From contig CAJNOI010000002.1 in assembly GCA_905250115.1 (NCBI GenBank), forward strand, positions 280,783 to 344,782: a stretch of 64,000 bases of DNA, written 5' to 3'. Position numbers and translations under genes: made by a program. Within the stretch, counting starts at the first letter, position 1. The number at the start of each line of letters is the position of its first letter. Below are positions 36,001 to 49,400 of the stretch, piece by piece. Source of the DNA: Adineta steineri (Eukaryota; Rotifera; Eurotatoria; Adinetida; Adinetidae). The notes beneath the pieces were generated by a model. The model was not told the DNA's origin, made no database searches, and saw nothing but the letters and a program-made list of their open reading frames with translations.

Positions 36001-37034
36001 TTTAGTATCAATACTAAAAATGAATTAACTATTACATTCAATATATAATTGTTTTGTTACTGATAGCATAAGTTGTTTATTAATTTGTTTCATATCAACA
36101 CGACATGTAAGATTTCGTCCATTATCCGATGATTTTAATCCAGCAATACGATAAGCTTCATAGACACTTGGTTTAAAGAGATTATTGATGATAGATGGAG
36201 ATTGAATACCACTTGCTAATGCCATAATTGTTGGTGTGGTACCATTTTTATCTAATGATATATCAAGAGCTGGACGAGGTGAACCATCAACAGCACAAAC
36301 AATATCTAATGGTTCACCTTCAACCATAACTAAACAATTATTATTATCAATTCCACAGAAATCATTTGTACGAGTTCGTGATGTTGTATGTAGATTGTTC
36401 AAATATATATGTTGAACGGGAACTAAGAAAAACAACAAAATAAAATGGCTTCATTTTCAAAGAACTCATTCGATAGATCCATTAATCACTCATCGACGTC
36501 TATTTCTTTTTCTATAATAACATACAAAAGTAGTTTATCTTGTTCTAATCATCGATCGTATGAATACAATCGTTTGATTGAGAATAAATCGACTGTCGAA
36601 TAATTCATTTCTTTCTTTTTTTTGTCAATATTAAAAATGATATAGTATCAAATGATTATGTAATTAAAGTTTATCTTTTTTTTCTCGTTCTCTGTTTTAT
36701 TGTTAAACTTACTATAGACTTGAAGTTTTTGCCAATCCGTATCATCTTGTGGACATTTATATAATCCACTATCATCTTCATTAACATTATTTATTCGTAA
36801 TAAACTTGTACGATACGGATTTGAATAACGATCATCTTTAGTTGGTTCAACAATTAAATTTTTTTTACCATCAAAACTTCGATATTCATAAGCATAAATT
36901 GATGTTGAACGATTGTCACATAATTCAGCTATATCACCACGTTTGACATAAAGTGTTGTTTGTTGTCCAAAAATAATTGTTATTGTTAGAGAGAAGAAAA
37001 ATAAAGAGTAGAATAACATCAGATCATTATGCAT
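33046..37034 (-). CDS. Single-pass immunoglobulin-superfamily receptor
   Basis: Cell-surface adhesion or guidance-type receptor of unknown ligand. The start at 37034 gives a signal peptide (MHNDLMLFYSLFFFSLTITI). Ig-like domain 1 ends NNVNEDDSGLYKCPQDD, domain 2 has LDIVCAVDGSPRP..SSDNGRNLTC, and domain 3 has RTINCTVVRANPTYIRY..FNVTANNSIGFDTC. A fibronectin III-like unit follows (VPDAISQCTVD..FRVSAFNRYGS). The transmembrane segment is near 34440 (ILVVIGSIFGGAILFFFLCC). The ~350-residue cytoplasmic tail is Ser/Pro-rich with SH3-type RAPPPPKPRYS and PLPKPRSRS motifs and ends IVRGTEC. An ~840 bp intron separates domain 3 from the FNIII-like unit. No orthologue is recognised by name. Confidence 0.75.
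34848..35690 (-). other. Long intron in the Ig-superfamily gene
   Basis: About 840 bp between the FNIII-like exon and the third Ig exon, far longer than the usual 50-70 nt. It is AT-rich. A plus-strand chance frame at 35370-35618 shows no domain. No transposon ends were recognised. Confidence 0.6.
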
Positions 37035-40000
37035 AGTTCATCTTCAATAAAAATTAAAATTTTTTTTTATCTTACAAATATATAAAATAAATGTCTATGA
37101 TAAATATAAGTTTGTTCAATGTAAGAAAAAGAAAGCATTGATTATATATATGCGCGTGTGTGTGTGTGAGAAAAATAGTCTGCTATTACCATCGACCTTT
37201 AAAGACTGAAGGAAGTGCTAGGTAATAATACTCAGTTATTACTAAAGGAAAGATAAAAAATGAAACTAATTATCTAAAGAAAATTGTCGAATACTAACCT
37301 TGGAAATATGAGAAGAGAAGAAAGAGAAGAAAAAAAAGATGAGTCAACTCGTGATTTATACGCTCTGTGATCATCATTTTTTTGTCTGTAGTGTGTATCT
37401 TGACCATGTAAGAAATACGAATAAAATATAAGAGAAAAGATCCTATAGGGTTAAACGCGACACTTAAAGATTCTCTGATGCTCAACCATCTATAATTGGT
37501 GCCGACAATTACAAACTACATACACACATGCGTGCACGCGCGTCCAACATTATATTTTTACTGTCGATCGTGCGTATATTATGATTGTTTGCAGGAACAG
37601 ATGAAGCAGTAAAGAAACAAGAAAATGATGATGACAAAATGCTGACCGTTCATATTGCACAATAGTGAGTGTCAATGACATATATACACGCGAAGTAAAG
37701 GAAAAGAGAAAGAAAAAAGGACTGCGACGCTGGTGAGTGACATGATAACATGATTATGTGCGTGTATGCTTGTATGAATGTGCCAAAAAAAATGATAATA
37801 ACATCCATGAGACGAATAGACAACAATGAACTATGTTATATATATACTCTAAGAGAAAGAGAAGAAAAAAAAAATTGGAAATTTTGATAAATAAAAACTT
37901 GGCGTATTATCACGTACCTGCAACTACTGATTTTAAACGTGCAGTTGCTACCACTTGCATACTAAAATCATCTATTCATTCCACATATCTTATTTCTATG
38001 GCGCATCCCACACACACATTGACACGAACGAAAGAAGAATGTATAATAATATCATATATGATGCATAACGTATATCTGATCATAGCTCGTGTATATATAA
38101 ACTATGGAGGCGAGACGATATTTTCTCAATGCTATTATACTACTATTTTTCTCTCCCTCTCTGTCGTTCTTTTTATAGTGATGTTATAAGATGCAAACGA
38201 GCATGCATGCACATTCATGTAAAATGTAGCCGACATGAACATTTCTTCTTATTCTATGATTTTTTCCTTCTCCTGTATTCCCAGTCTACTTGAAAAAAAA
38301 AAGATGACCATCATCGCCCTAACTAGAGTGAAAGAAGAGAACAAGCATTGAGTGAATAACGTTCTTTCTTTGGTGTCTCGCGCTTTTTTTCTGTTGTCTC
38401 TCTAGATGTGTGTGTGCATTTGCTTCCATTCTTCAGTGCAACGAAACCCACACACATAGTCTCATACATACAGAAAGAGAGAGAGAGGGAGAGAAAAAGA
38501 CAGACACAGAGACAGAGACAGAGAGAAAGACAAAAGAACAAGATGAAAAAATCGAGCACGCATATTTGATGGATGAATCTGCATGATGAAACGAGTCAAC
38601 CTACCGATGCTGACGCCGCCGACCGGTCAAAATACGTCCAGCTGCATTTAATAAAGAGAGAAAAAAAAGAATAAGCACCACAAAACTATAAGGCATAAAA
38701 AAAAAACGGAAGGAAAATAGATTGCTCTTGTAATATAAGTACAACATCAAGTTCCAAACTAATTTGACGGATTGGTGCTAGATTTGACACTATCATGGAT
38801 TGTGTATATTCATGTTGTGAAACACTCAACGTTGCCCTTTTAAAGAGATACTGACCCCGATGAAGAGAACACTATGCGCTTTGCATTCAAGGTCTCAACC
38901 TTTTATTGCAATCTATACTCAGTTGTATTCTCTTATTCATTATTTAATCAATCCTATACCATACGATAGATATTCACTCAATGGAATAGAATTAAAGGCG
39001 TTCTTCAAGATTCGACTCAGAGCGCGTACTAATTCAAGTGGTCACTTACAAATAACTTGTAAAAAACGATGTCAACAAAAACTGTACATGAATGAACATA
39101 AATTGATGAGAAGCGCTGGCGACGATTGCTAACGAAAAAAAAAAACGAAGAAAAAGAAACATTCAATTTGATTAGTTGCATGTCACCATCATCAATCGAC
39201 GAGTACACATCCACATTTACTCACATATAGTCTGAACCATCGGCGTTTTGCTGGTGACGTTGCATAAGTTTATGTGTGCATCGAATACAGTCAATAAACG
39301 ATCAAATTACACACTCGATATATGCACGCTAGAAAGAGACCCATCCTCGACGCCTCTATACAATCGATATCTCCTTTCGAGCAGAAAAAAAAAGACAGAA
39401 ACAATCAAAAATTAACTTTTACAATTTTTTTCTTGTCATATCGTTATCGTTTATTTGAACCATTTCATTAAGTTTGTCTTTTTCTCCCGCTCCTTTTTTT
39501 TTACATTCATATGTAACAATACAAGGTTTCATTTATGTATATACGGAAGAAGAAAAAAAGCCAAGAAATAAAACAGTTTTACTAGCCTTTTCTTTAATCA
39601 TATATATATATGCACTTTGTTGGATTCTTAAGTAAATCGATTTGGTCTTTAAATCAACACTATTGTACAAAGATGATGATGAAGAAAGAAAGAAAGGAAG
39701 GAAGAAAGAAAAGTCAAAAATCCAGTCCATTATTCTTTTGTATTCATACAATATCTATTTGATTGGTTTTAAATTATAACCAATGAATATAACATTCGAA
39801 ATTTTGTTTTAATTCGATTATAATTAAAATGCATTAACGATTAATTCCTTTTTAAGAGAATATCTACTTTTAATTCTACATATACATTGAAATGACCTTA
39901 TCCGTTCATGATAAACTAGTATAATTATATTTAGATATATTTACTTGATCAATTACAAAAACTTTAATTATTATTTACAAATTTCAACTATATCGCAGTT

Positions 40001-40460
40001 ACTTGTGTGCACTGGAACGATAAATTAAACAAGCTTTTCATAACAGAAATCCATTGAAGAAAAAAGAAAAAGAACAGAACACGCAATAAACATTTATATC
40101 ACGTGTAAAACGGGTTGATGATGCAGACGATGTTTCTATTTTGGTAAATAAATCAAACATGTTTTTCTTTTTTCGACAAGTTAACTGAATAATAAAAGAA
40201 ACTTATATTCTTTCTTATTTCCAGATGGAATTAAATTATATAAATCATTATTACCGTGATGAAACGCAGCGCTCACACGGTAAGTTCTTCTTTAATCGAA
40301 ACTACCAATAATAATTCTCCTAAACGTTCCTGTACTCAACGAAATAAACTTTGTGTCGCCAGGTATATTTATATATATTTATTTTAATTACTAATGAAAA
40401 CATTTATTATTTGTTTTTCAAAACTAAAATAGTAATACTATCAGTGCTTGTTCTTCAATA
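37035..40460. promoter_or_regulatory. 3.4 kb divergent intergenic region between Ig receptor and USP24
   Basis: This region lies between two divergent genes and so holds both promoters. Contents include (GT)n at about 37151-37168, GA/CA-rich low-complexity sequence at 38468-38530 (AGAGAGAGAGGGAGAG, then CAGACACAGAGACAGAGACA) and a GAAA/GAAG-rich run at 39683-39712. Possible USP24 leader exons lie just before its ATG: ATGGAATTAAATTATATAAA follows TTTCCAG at 40225, and a TAG acceptor lies at about 40433. A 90-codon plus-strand frame at 38860-39132 has no motif. Confidence 0.4.
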
Positions 40461-43400
40461 ATGTCGAATGATATATTAACTATGGAAGATAATATAGAAT
40501 CTTTAATATCTATGGGATTTATTGATCGAGATTTAAATCGTAGAATATTAACTAAAGCAAATAATGACATAGGTGAAGCAATAACTATTCTAACTACTAC
40601 AAATTATTTTAATGATGACGTTCAAATACCAGTTGAAACAACAACATCAACGTTCATCGGTCCACTTTCAAAAGAACAACTCGAACAACAACAACAACAA
40701 CAACAACAAGCGGTAAGAAAAAAACACATGACAAAGAAAAGGAAGATAAGAAAAGAAAAATAAATAGAAAGAAATAAATATGTTTTTCGGAGTTTCATTC
40801 GATTTATTTTTTATCTTCTTACGAATTATGGGGCGTTTTAAACGAAAACTTATGAGTAAATTATTCAAGTCGAAAAAAACGGTTTAAAACTTTTCAAAGA
40901 TAAATAAACAAATGAAACATTTTTATTCTTTTTCTATTAAAGGTTCCTTCAAATGAGAATACAAATGGTTCACATTCCGTAATATCTACTGAGTTAACAA
41001 TAAATAGTTTCGATTCATTTACGACAAATGCTTTTCTTGATCTTGAAACAAAAGTTTATGGGGATAGTTGGTCAATACCTTATAAACGTAAGTATAGCTT
41101 TTAAAGAAAAAAAATCTTATAAATGTTAAAAGAAGATTTCTCAATGAGTTTCTATATTTAAAATTCAATTGAATAATATAATATAACTTACTTTTTTCTG
41201 TAAACATATATTGCATCAAATGAAAGGGTGTGTGTGTATGTGTTTTTTACCTGTTCTGAACAAAGTTGAATGTCTTAATAACGGAAGAAACATAGATGTT
41301 TATGAAAAATGACGAAAGAAATAGTAATATATATTCGAAATTTACACATATCAAAATAAATGTAGTATACAATTAATGAAGAAATGGAGCGTTAATGGAA
41401 CCCATTAAACTATATACATTATATATATATAATTAGTTTCAAAAACACACTTATGTAGTAAGATTTTTATCATTCATTTATTTTTTGTTCTTCATTGTTA
41501 ATTGCTTTGTGATGATGATACATAAAAATATTGATGTAATGTATCATACACGCGGTTGAAATTGTAAAATAACTAAAGTAAAAAAAAAAATAGAATACAT
41601 ACACGAGATCGTTAATAATCCATATCGAATGTATAATACCAGTAGATATTTCTAATATCATGAGTTATGTTTCAAATGATATAAAGTGAATAATAGAGGT
41701 GTAAAATCTTCGCAAAAACCAAAAATTTCCCTTTCTGGGAAAATGTTTTTTGAAAAATTCTCCAGAATTTACAAAAATTTCCTCCCCATGCGGGGGCGCA
41801 CAAGAAAGATTCTGCATCGCTGATGAATAGCTCATCATTTCATTGACTGAATACATTTAGTTTGATTCTGTTCATCTTACTTGTAATAACGGAGAAATAT
41901 ATCAATAAAAATTCAGTATTGTTCTGATGTATGTATATCATATGATCGTGCATGCCCTTATTTAAAAATCAAGTCACGTTTGAAATGAACACTTAAAACA
42001 CACATTGATGCTTAGTTATTTACATTTTAATTTTATTTTATTTGATACTTTTGTATAAAATGACATTCATTAAAAAATAAAATAATTTTCTATTATTCAG
42101 GTGAAGAAGCTCTTGGTCAATGTCTTTTATCAGCAACAAAACTTGCGCTTACCGGTAATTCTGATGAAATAAATATTCTGTGTTGTAAGTATCTTTTTTC
42201 TAATAGGTACTGCGGATCAAGATAAACATTGTCTTAAATTTATGGAAAATTTAATCCCTGAAGCTTTTCGAAAAGTATAACACTTATTTAATTGATTTCG
42301 TAACATCTATTTCTTTTCTTACAATCAGTTACAATGTTCTTATCATGTTAATAATTGGGCAATGGAAATTCAATTAGGTGTATTTGATATGGTTGAATTA
42401 GTAGTCGATTTAATCTCAGCACGTTTAGCTTATTCACCTGTTCCTGTTAAATTACTTGAAACATTAACTATATTATTTGATTATGATTCTGTTTTTCAAC
42501 GAAAACATAAATCAAAAACATACGATCGTTCCTTATATGACAAACAATTAGGAGATCGTACATTAGCTAGTCCGCCATCAGTATCCGCCTTTTCTGTATA
42601 TAATCGAAATGAAACATACGGTTGGTTATGTCAAATAATAAATCGTTTCGTATACAAAGATGGACTTACAAATTTAAAACAACAATTTCAAAATGAAAAA
42701 CCATTAACAGCTCTTGTAAGAAATAGTACAATAACGAACATGTTTGTCATTTGATTCTTTTAGGAATATAATGCCTTACTTTCACCATTTGTTAATTGTA
42801 TGGATTATATATCCTTAGATAAATATCGACAATTATTTGGTGAACATATTGATCAAGCATTGGAATATATTATAAATCTAAAAGACGAAGATTTTAAAGC
42901 TAAAGTTTGTTGTTATATTAAATTGTCAAATAAAAATTTTTTTCTTCTATACATTTTAGTCAGCTAATTCAATATTTGAATTATTAACAACATTACGTAA
43001 TATATGTGCAGCTGCATGGCATAATCGTCTTGAACAAGTCGAACAACTACATCTTAATTTATTACTTAAAATGATTGCATTATCAAATTTTAATGCTAAA
43101 ATGAATTCATTAAAAGAAGTAAATTAAAAAAATTCAATCGATTAGAAAGATAAATATTTATTTTAGTTAGCAAAAATAATTGAAAATTCTACATCGAATA
43201 TACAGAATATGTCTAAAACATCTATTCGACGTGAAGTTATTAGTGATTGGATTATTGAAAATTCTATACTTTCAAAAGCACTTGAAGGTAAAAGAAAAAA
43301 GATTATAAAATACTTTTAATAATTAAATTATCAATAGGAAATATCGATCAAAATCAATATGTTGATAAAGTTCGAACATTATTAGATTTTATTGCAACAA

Positions 43401-46400
43401 AAATTTCGAAAGAAGAAATTGAAACTATATGGAAAATGCAGGTAAGACTCATTTTTTTAAATAAATAACAGTGCAATCAGAATTCGACACGTATATTTCT
43501 AGCATGGTCGTTCGTTAGTTGCTGTTGATCATTTGTTTACATTGATTGCATCAGCAGCTGCAAAATTTAATTTGCAACAACTTGACTATCTAATTGAATT
43601 TATCTATGATGTAAATTAATTTTTTTTAAGTTTTTTGACCTTGACTTTGTTTTGTTTATTATTGAAAGTCTTGGAAAATCGAAACAATTCTTATTCAAGA
43701 AAAACTTATTGAATTACTTGGTGCAATTGGTCGAGAATGTCAAAAAGAATCGGCTGCTCGTGTGTTAGAAATTCTTTGGGATATGGCACATGAAGAACAT
43801 CTTAGTCGTTCTATGCTTGATCATATTCTATATTGTCATTTACGTATATTTAGTGAAGGTCGTTCACCATATGATATACTTAAACGTGATTATTGTCTTA
43901 AATGTATGAATGATTTACAACGTAAACAAGGTTGGTTAGCACCAGCTATAAAACATCTATATGATTTATTACGTCATGATTCAACAAATACATTTAAACG
44001 TACGGATCAAGATCTTATATCAGTATTAGTTCAAAATCATGATTTAATCTCCGCATTAATTCAAAGTTTATCAACATGTCAATTAGATGTTTGGAATAAA
44101 ACTGATGGACATGTAACTATCGATACATTAGTTGATGGTCGTTATACACATGAAGAATCAACAAGAAATCATTTAGATTTATTATCATTTTTATTGAAAA
44201 AAGGAAATCTTTTTTTAATATTAAAACGTAGTGAAGAATTATGGGATACATTAATAACAAATAAACATGTGAATTCATTTGATCATGAACTCGGATTAAA
44301 TTGGTTTATAACATGTTTAGAAGATCTTAATCGTGAATCTCAAAAAGCTTTATTTGAAGAACGTGTATCAAAACTTGATCCAATTCATTTATCACCTAAA
44401 GGTAGAAATTTAAAATTCAATAAATATATTTCGAATTCTATTTTATTCTTAAAATAGGTTATGCTTGTTTTAAATTATATTTCGAAAGATGTGAGTCAGA
44501 ACGAGGAAATTCAACAAGTAGATTTAATTATAATCCAAATACATCTACATCGATTAATGTAAGTGAATATTTTTGCAGAAAAATAAATAAATTTCTATAT
44601 TTTATCGAAATAGAATGAAATGCTAGAATATTATGGTATAAATGAATTATGGAATATAATCTTATGTGTTAGCGATGACAATTTAGCTAATGAAGCAACA
44701 CGTTTTCTACTTGATTTATATTATTTAAAACAACCAAATCGTACTCGTCGTTTAACAGCTACATCACTTCATGAATATTTTCTTAAAGAAGTTTATACAC
44801 GTTTAAGTTATTTACTTAATAATGCTATACCACCATCAACAGTATTAACTAAAGAAATGGAACAATTTTATAACTCTTTAAAAGCCTATGGTGAACAATT
44901 AATAACAATACCAACACCAACAATAACGGAGTCTCAACTATCTAATTCAGATGAAATTGATCATACATTATGGTTACAAAAAATTGAACGTCTATTAATG
45001 ATAACAGAAGAATATATACATATTGTTGAACATGAACATTCACCAACAGCACATATAACATCATTTTATGGTTTAGAATATCAAATAAAAATAACTCTAG
45101 ATGAAATAGGTAAAACAATTTCTTCGTATGATATTGTAACTGTTCATTCAAATGATACACTCGAAATGTTGCGTATACGTCTTGGAGAATTCTATAAAGT
45201 TTTATCACATGATATACATATATCAATACAAAACACTCGCCCATTACCACCATCCTATGATCATATTGGAATGAATTCAAATCCTATAGCATTACCATAT
45301 TCATCCAATAATCAATCAAATACAAATAACAATAATAATAACAATAGTAATAACAATAGTGTTCTTGGTGCATGGTTAAATTCGAAATATTTATATCAAG
45401 TTCATATTGTACCTGGTACAACGGTATATATAAAAATCTTAGGTGGTACATCAAATCAACCAATAAAATCAGTTAGTACCGAACCAAAACGTATATATTT
45501 AAATGATTCATTATCATTATCATCACTACGTAATAAAAATACTAATATAAATCCAAATGATGATTTAGCACGTTCAATACCATCAAATATGATGGTAGAA
45601 AATTCGAAAATTTATGATGTACTTTATACATTATCTTATTTAAATAATAAAAATATTCATCAACGTATAAGAAATCTTCTTTGTTTAATACCATCAGATA
45701 CTCGTACACATGATTTTCTTGATTATATATCAATACGTGCAGTTAATGTATGTACAACTGAACGACGACAATCAACAGAAAATTCTAATAATATAAATCC
45801 TCGACAAGCTATTGAACATGTATTTGATATAAATAATTGTAGTTTTATACAATTACTTTATAATCTTGAAATTTTATCAAGTAAAATTTTACCTCTATCA
45901 ACAAATAATGGTATACAAGAAAGTTCAAAATTATTTCGACAAGATTTTATTGAACAATCAGGTGTAGATTTTTTATTTCAATTACTTAATTCATTAACTG
46001 ATTTTATATCAAATGAATATCAATATACATTATGTCAAGAAATGATAATATATATTTTACAACTTATACAATTATTAGTTTGTGGTAATAATATTAATCA
46101 TTCAATTGATAATATTTTATCATCATCAACAACATCTACACAAATCTCACCATTATCATCATTATTACAAATGTCACAAACAGTTAATGATAATATGAAT
46201 GAAACAACAATTGATTTAGATTTTCAAGGAACAGTTGAAAATTTACAATTTGATACGTTTGTTGAACAAATAAAACAATTAATTTTTCTATGTTGGGCAG
46301 CTGCAGCTGGAAATATTAAATTACATGGACAAAATTTAACTATTAAAGAAGAAGTTAAATTAGATCGTTATACATTATTACAACAAATAAATACAAATGT

Positions 46401-49400
46401 TATTAATCGAAATAATAGTAAAAATTCTTTATCAAATGATTCATCGACAGATAATAATATACAACAAACAGTACAATTTGGTATATGTGTAAAAAAAGAG
46501 TCAATTTTACCATTAGATAGTGAAATAGCAGAAAAAATCATCGAAATTATTACATTTTGCTTTGAAAAACGACCGGAATTTATTGGTAAGTATGAATAAA
46601 AGAATTGTTCATCGTATAATCAGGAGCATACTGGCTAGGGGGCGCATGAGGTGTTGCGCCCCCCCCCTTGCTTTTTGAACTTGACGTACTGAGATTTTAC
46701 GCCCCCCTGCCTTCAACACCTCGGTATGCCCCTGCGTATAATTTATAGGAATCGATACTTTTTTTATGTATGTATTTAATTTTATGATACTCTAGATAAG
46801 ATATTGAATTTAGTCTTGTCCACTGTTAGATTCTAAAGTAATAAAGTCAACAACATTCAGTATTCTAAATTCGTTATCTATCGATTAAATTGAGCACTTG
46901 AAATCTCTAAATGAAGTACATATCTCTTGTAAATAATCATGAGTGAAGTCTTATTCATTATTCTTATTGTCTAATACAAATCAATATTAGCATCTTTATG
47001 AAAAACTATTTTATTTTTTGTTTCTAGCAACTTTTCTTATTCAATCATTTTTTGCTGATTATCTTTTGGAAATTTTAATTGGTACAACATCTCGTCAAGT
47101 TCGTCAATGTGCATTACATAATATCAATCGTTTATGTAAAATTGAAACATCAACATATGATATACGTTCAATAATACATCAAATATTATTAAAAGCTCGA
47201 TTACCTTTATGGTCATCGTCAAGTAGTGGTATACGTAATTCAAATCAAAAAATTCTCACACAATCAATTGAATATTTTGATTTACGTTGTCAATTAACAG
47301 AAAATTTAACTATTGAAAAACAAGAAATACTTAATATTAACGCAAAACAATTATTGAAAGATGAATTCACATGGTTATCAACATATACTGTATCATTAAC
47401 ATCAAATGAATTACGTATAATCGATAATATTTTATTTTTGGGACATTTAAAATTTATTCGAACATTATTAACATGTGAAAATATAGACAAAAATGAATTT
47501 GGACAAGATTTTATACGTTTACTTATTGATCAATTTTTATTTCCAGCATCTAAACGTATGTCATTATCAATAGTACCATCAAATAATGAAAATGATACAC
47601 ATGATGATTATGCTTGTGAACCAAAATGTTCAACAAGTGAAAGTCGACTTGCAGCGTATGATGTACTTGTTGAATTAGTTCGTCATTGTCAACAAAATTT
47701 AAAACTTGTTATTGAAGATCTTATTGATCTTCATCATAGACCATTACTTGAAAAACAAACTGAGTGGGAAGTAAGTCTGAATATATTAATGTATATATTT
47801 TACAAAATCAATCGATTATATTTGGTTTAGTTTATGCCGCAAGTCAATCCACGTGCATCTTGTGGATTAGTTGGGCTTCAGAATGGTATGTTTTGAAATC
47901 GGAGAATGTCGAATGAGTTTTCTATATAAATTATCATTATAAATGATGTATATGAAATCCAACGATATTTCTATTGAGCTCATAGACAAGTTTATGTATT
48001 TTATCTAAATTGAAAAACTTAATAATCATCGGAGGTAAAGTTTCGTTTATTACCAAAAATAAGTATATCGCGATGCGAAAAACAAAACATGAATAGAAAG
48101 TTATTTTTAGGACAAAGATTGAGTCATTGTTATGTTTATTTTTCTAAGGTGGTGCAACTTGTTATATGAATTCTATTCTTCAACAATTATATATGTTACC
48201 ACAAATATCCGAACATATATTAAGTGTTCATGATGATGGTGAGAATTCAAATGGAAAAGTAAATAAAACTGATGGCGAACCAAGTTTATTTTATCAACTT
48301 CAACAAGTTTTTGGTCATTTAATGGAGAGTAAATTGCAATATTATTCACCTGAATCATTATGGAAAGTATTTCGTTTATGGGGTCAAGAAATAAATGTCC
48401 GTGAACAACAAGATGCCTTCGATTTTTTTACTGCAATGACTGATCAAATTGATGAATATTTAAAAAGTATAAAACAAGAAGAAATTTTTCATAAACAATT
48501 TGAAGGAATTTTTTGTAATCAAATGATATGTACAAATGGTTGTCGTCATCGTTATGAAGGTGAAGAAAAATTTATGGCATTAAATGTTGCAGTTAAAGTT
48601 GATTCACTTAATGAATCATTAAATCAATTTGTTAAAGGTGAAGTTCTTGATGGTACTAATGCTGTAAGTAAATTGATTTCTTATTTATATTTTAAAAAAA
48701 AATGAAATACCGTTTCTAGTATTTTTGTGCTAAATGTCAAGAAAAACGAACAACAATTAAACGATTATGTATTAAAAAATTGCCACCATTATTATGTATA
48801 CAAATGAAACGTTTTGGTTTCGATTGGGAAAATAATCGTGCATTAAAATTTGATGATTATTTTAAATTTCCTTTAATACTTAATATGGAACCATATACAG
48901 TTGATGGTGTTAATAAACGTGAAAGTTTTGTTGAACAAGACAGTCCAGTTACAAGTACAGATACAAATTTAAATAATGATATATTAATTAATTCATCAAA
49001 AACAAGTACAACAGGTAACGAAAACGTTTTATTTTATTTATGATATACGTAATCTCTTCTGTACCTGGAATGTCTCCATTCTAAGATCATCTTTATCTTT
49101 GAATAGTCACGTTCAAGTAGGAAATGACGAGTCTAAATCTTTTTTTTAAATTATTTTTAACTAATAGATAGCATTTATATTTAAATTTTTCTCTTAGATG
49201 ATAAGCCATCATTATCACGTACATCCTCATCATTAAATAATCCATTGAATACAATGTCAAGTATAAATTATGAATTAATTGGTATTGTTATTCATTCTGG
49301 TCAAGCAAATGCTGGTCATTATTATTCATTTATAAAAGATACACGTTGTCGTTATTCAAATAATACAAATCAATGGTATCGTTTTAATGATACATCTGTT

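Noticed and set aside
38860-39132. 90-codon plus-strand frame (starts MKRTLCALHSRSQ)
   Set aside because: No domain, splice context or conservation signal; lies in a repeat-rich promoter region and is compatible with chance.
40225-40281. ATG at 40225 as the USP24 start
   Set aside because: The short frame does not resemble the USP24 N-terminus, while ATG 40461 starts right at the UBA domain; the segment is better read as a leader exon.
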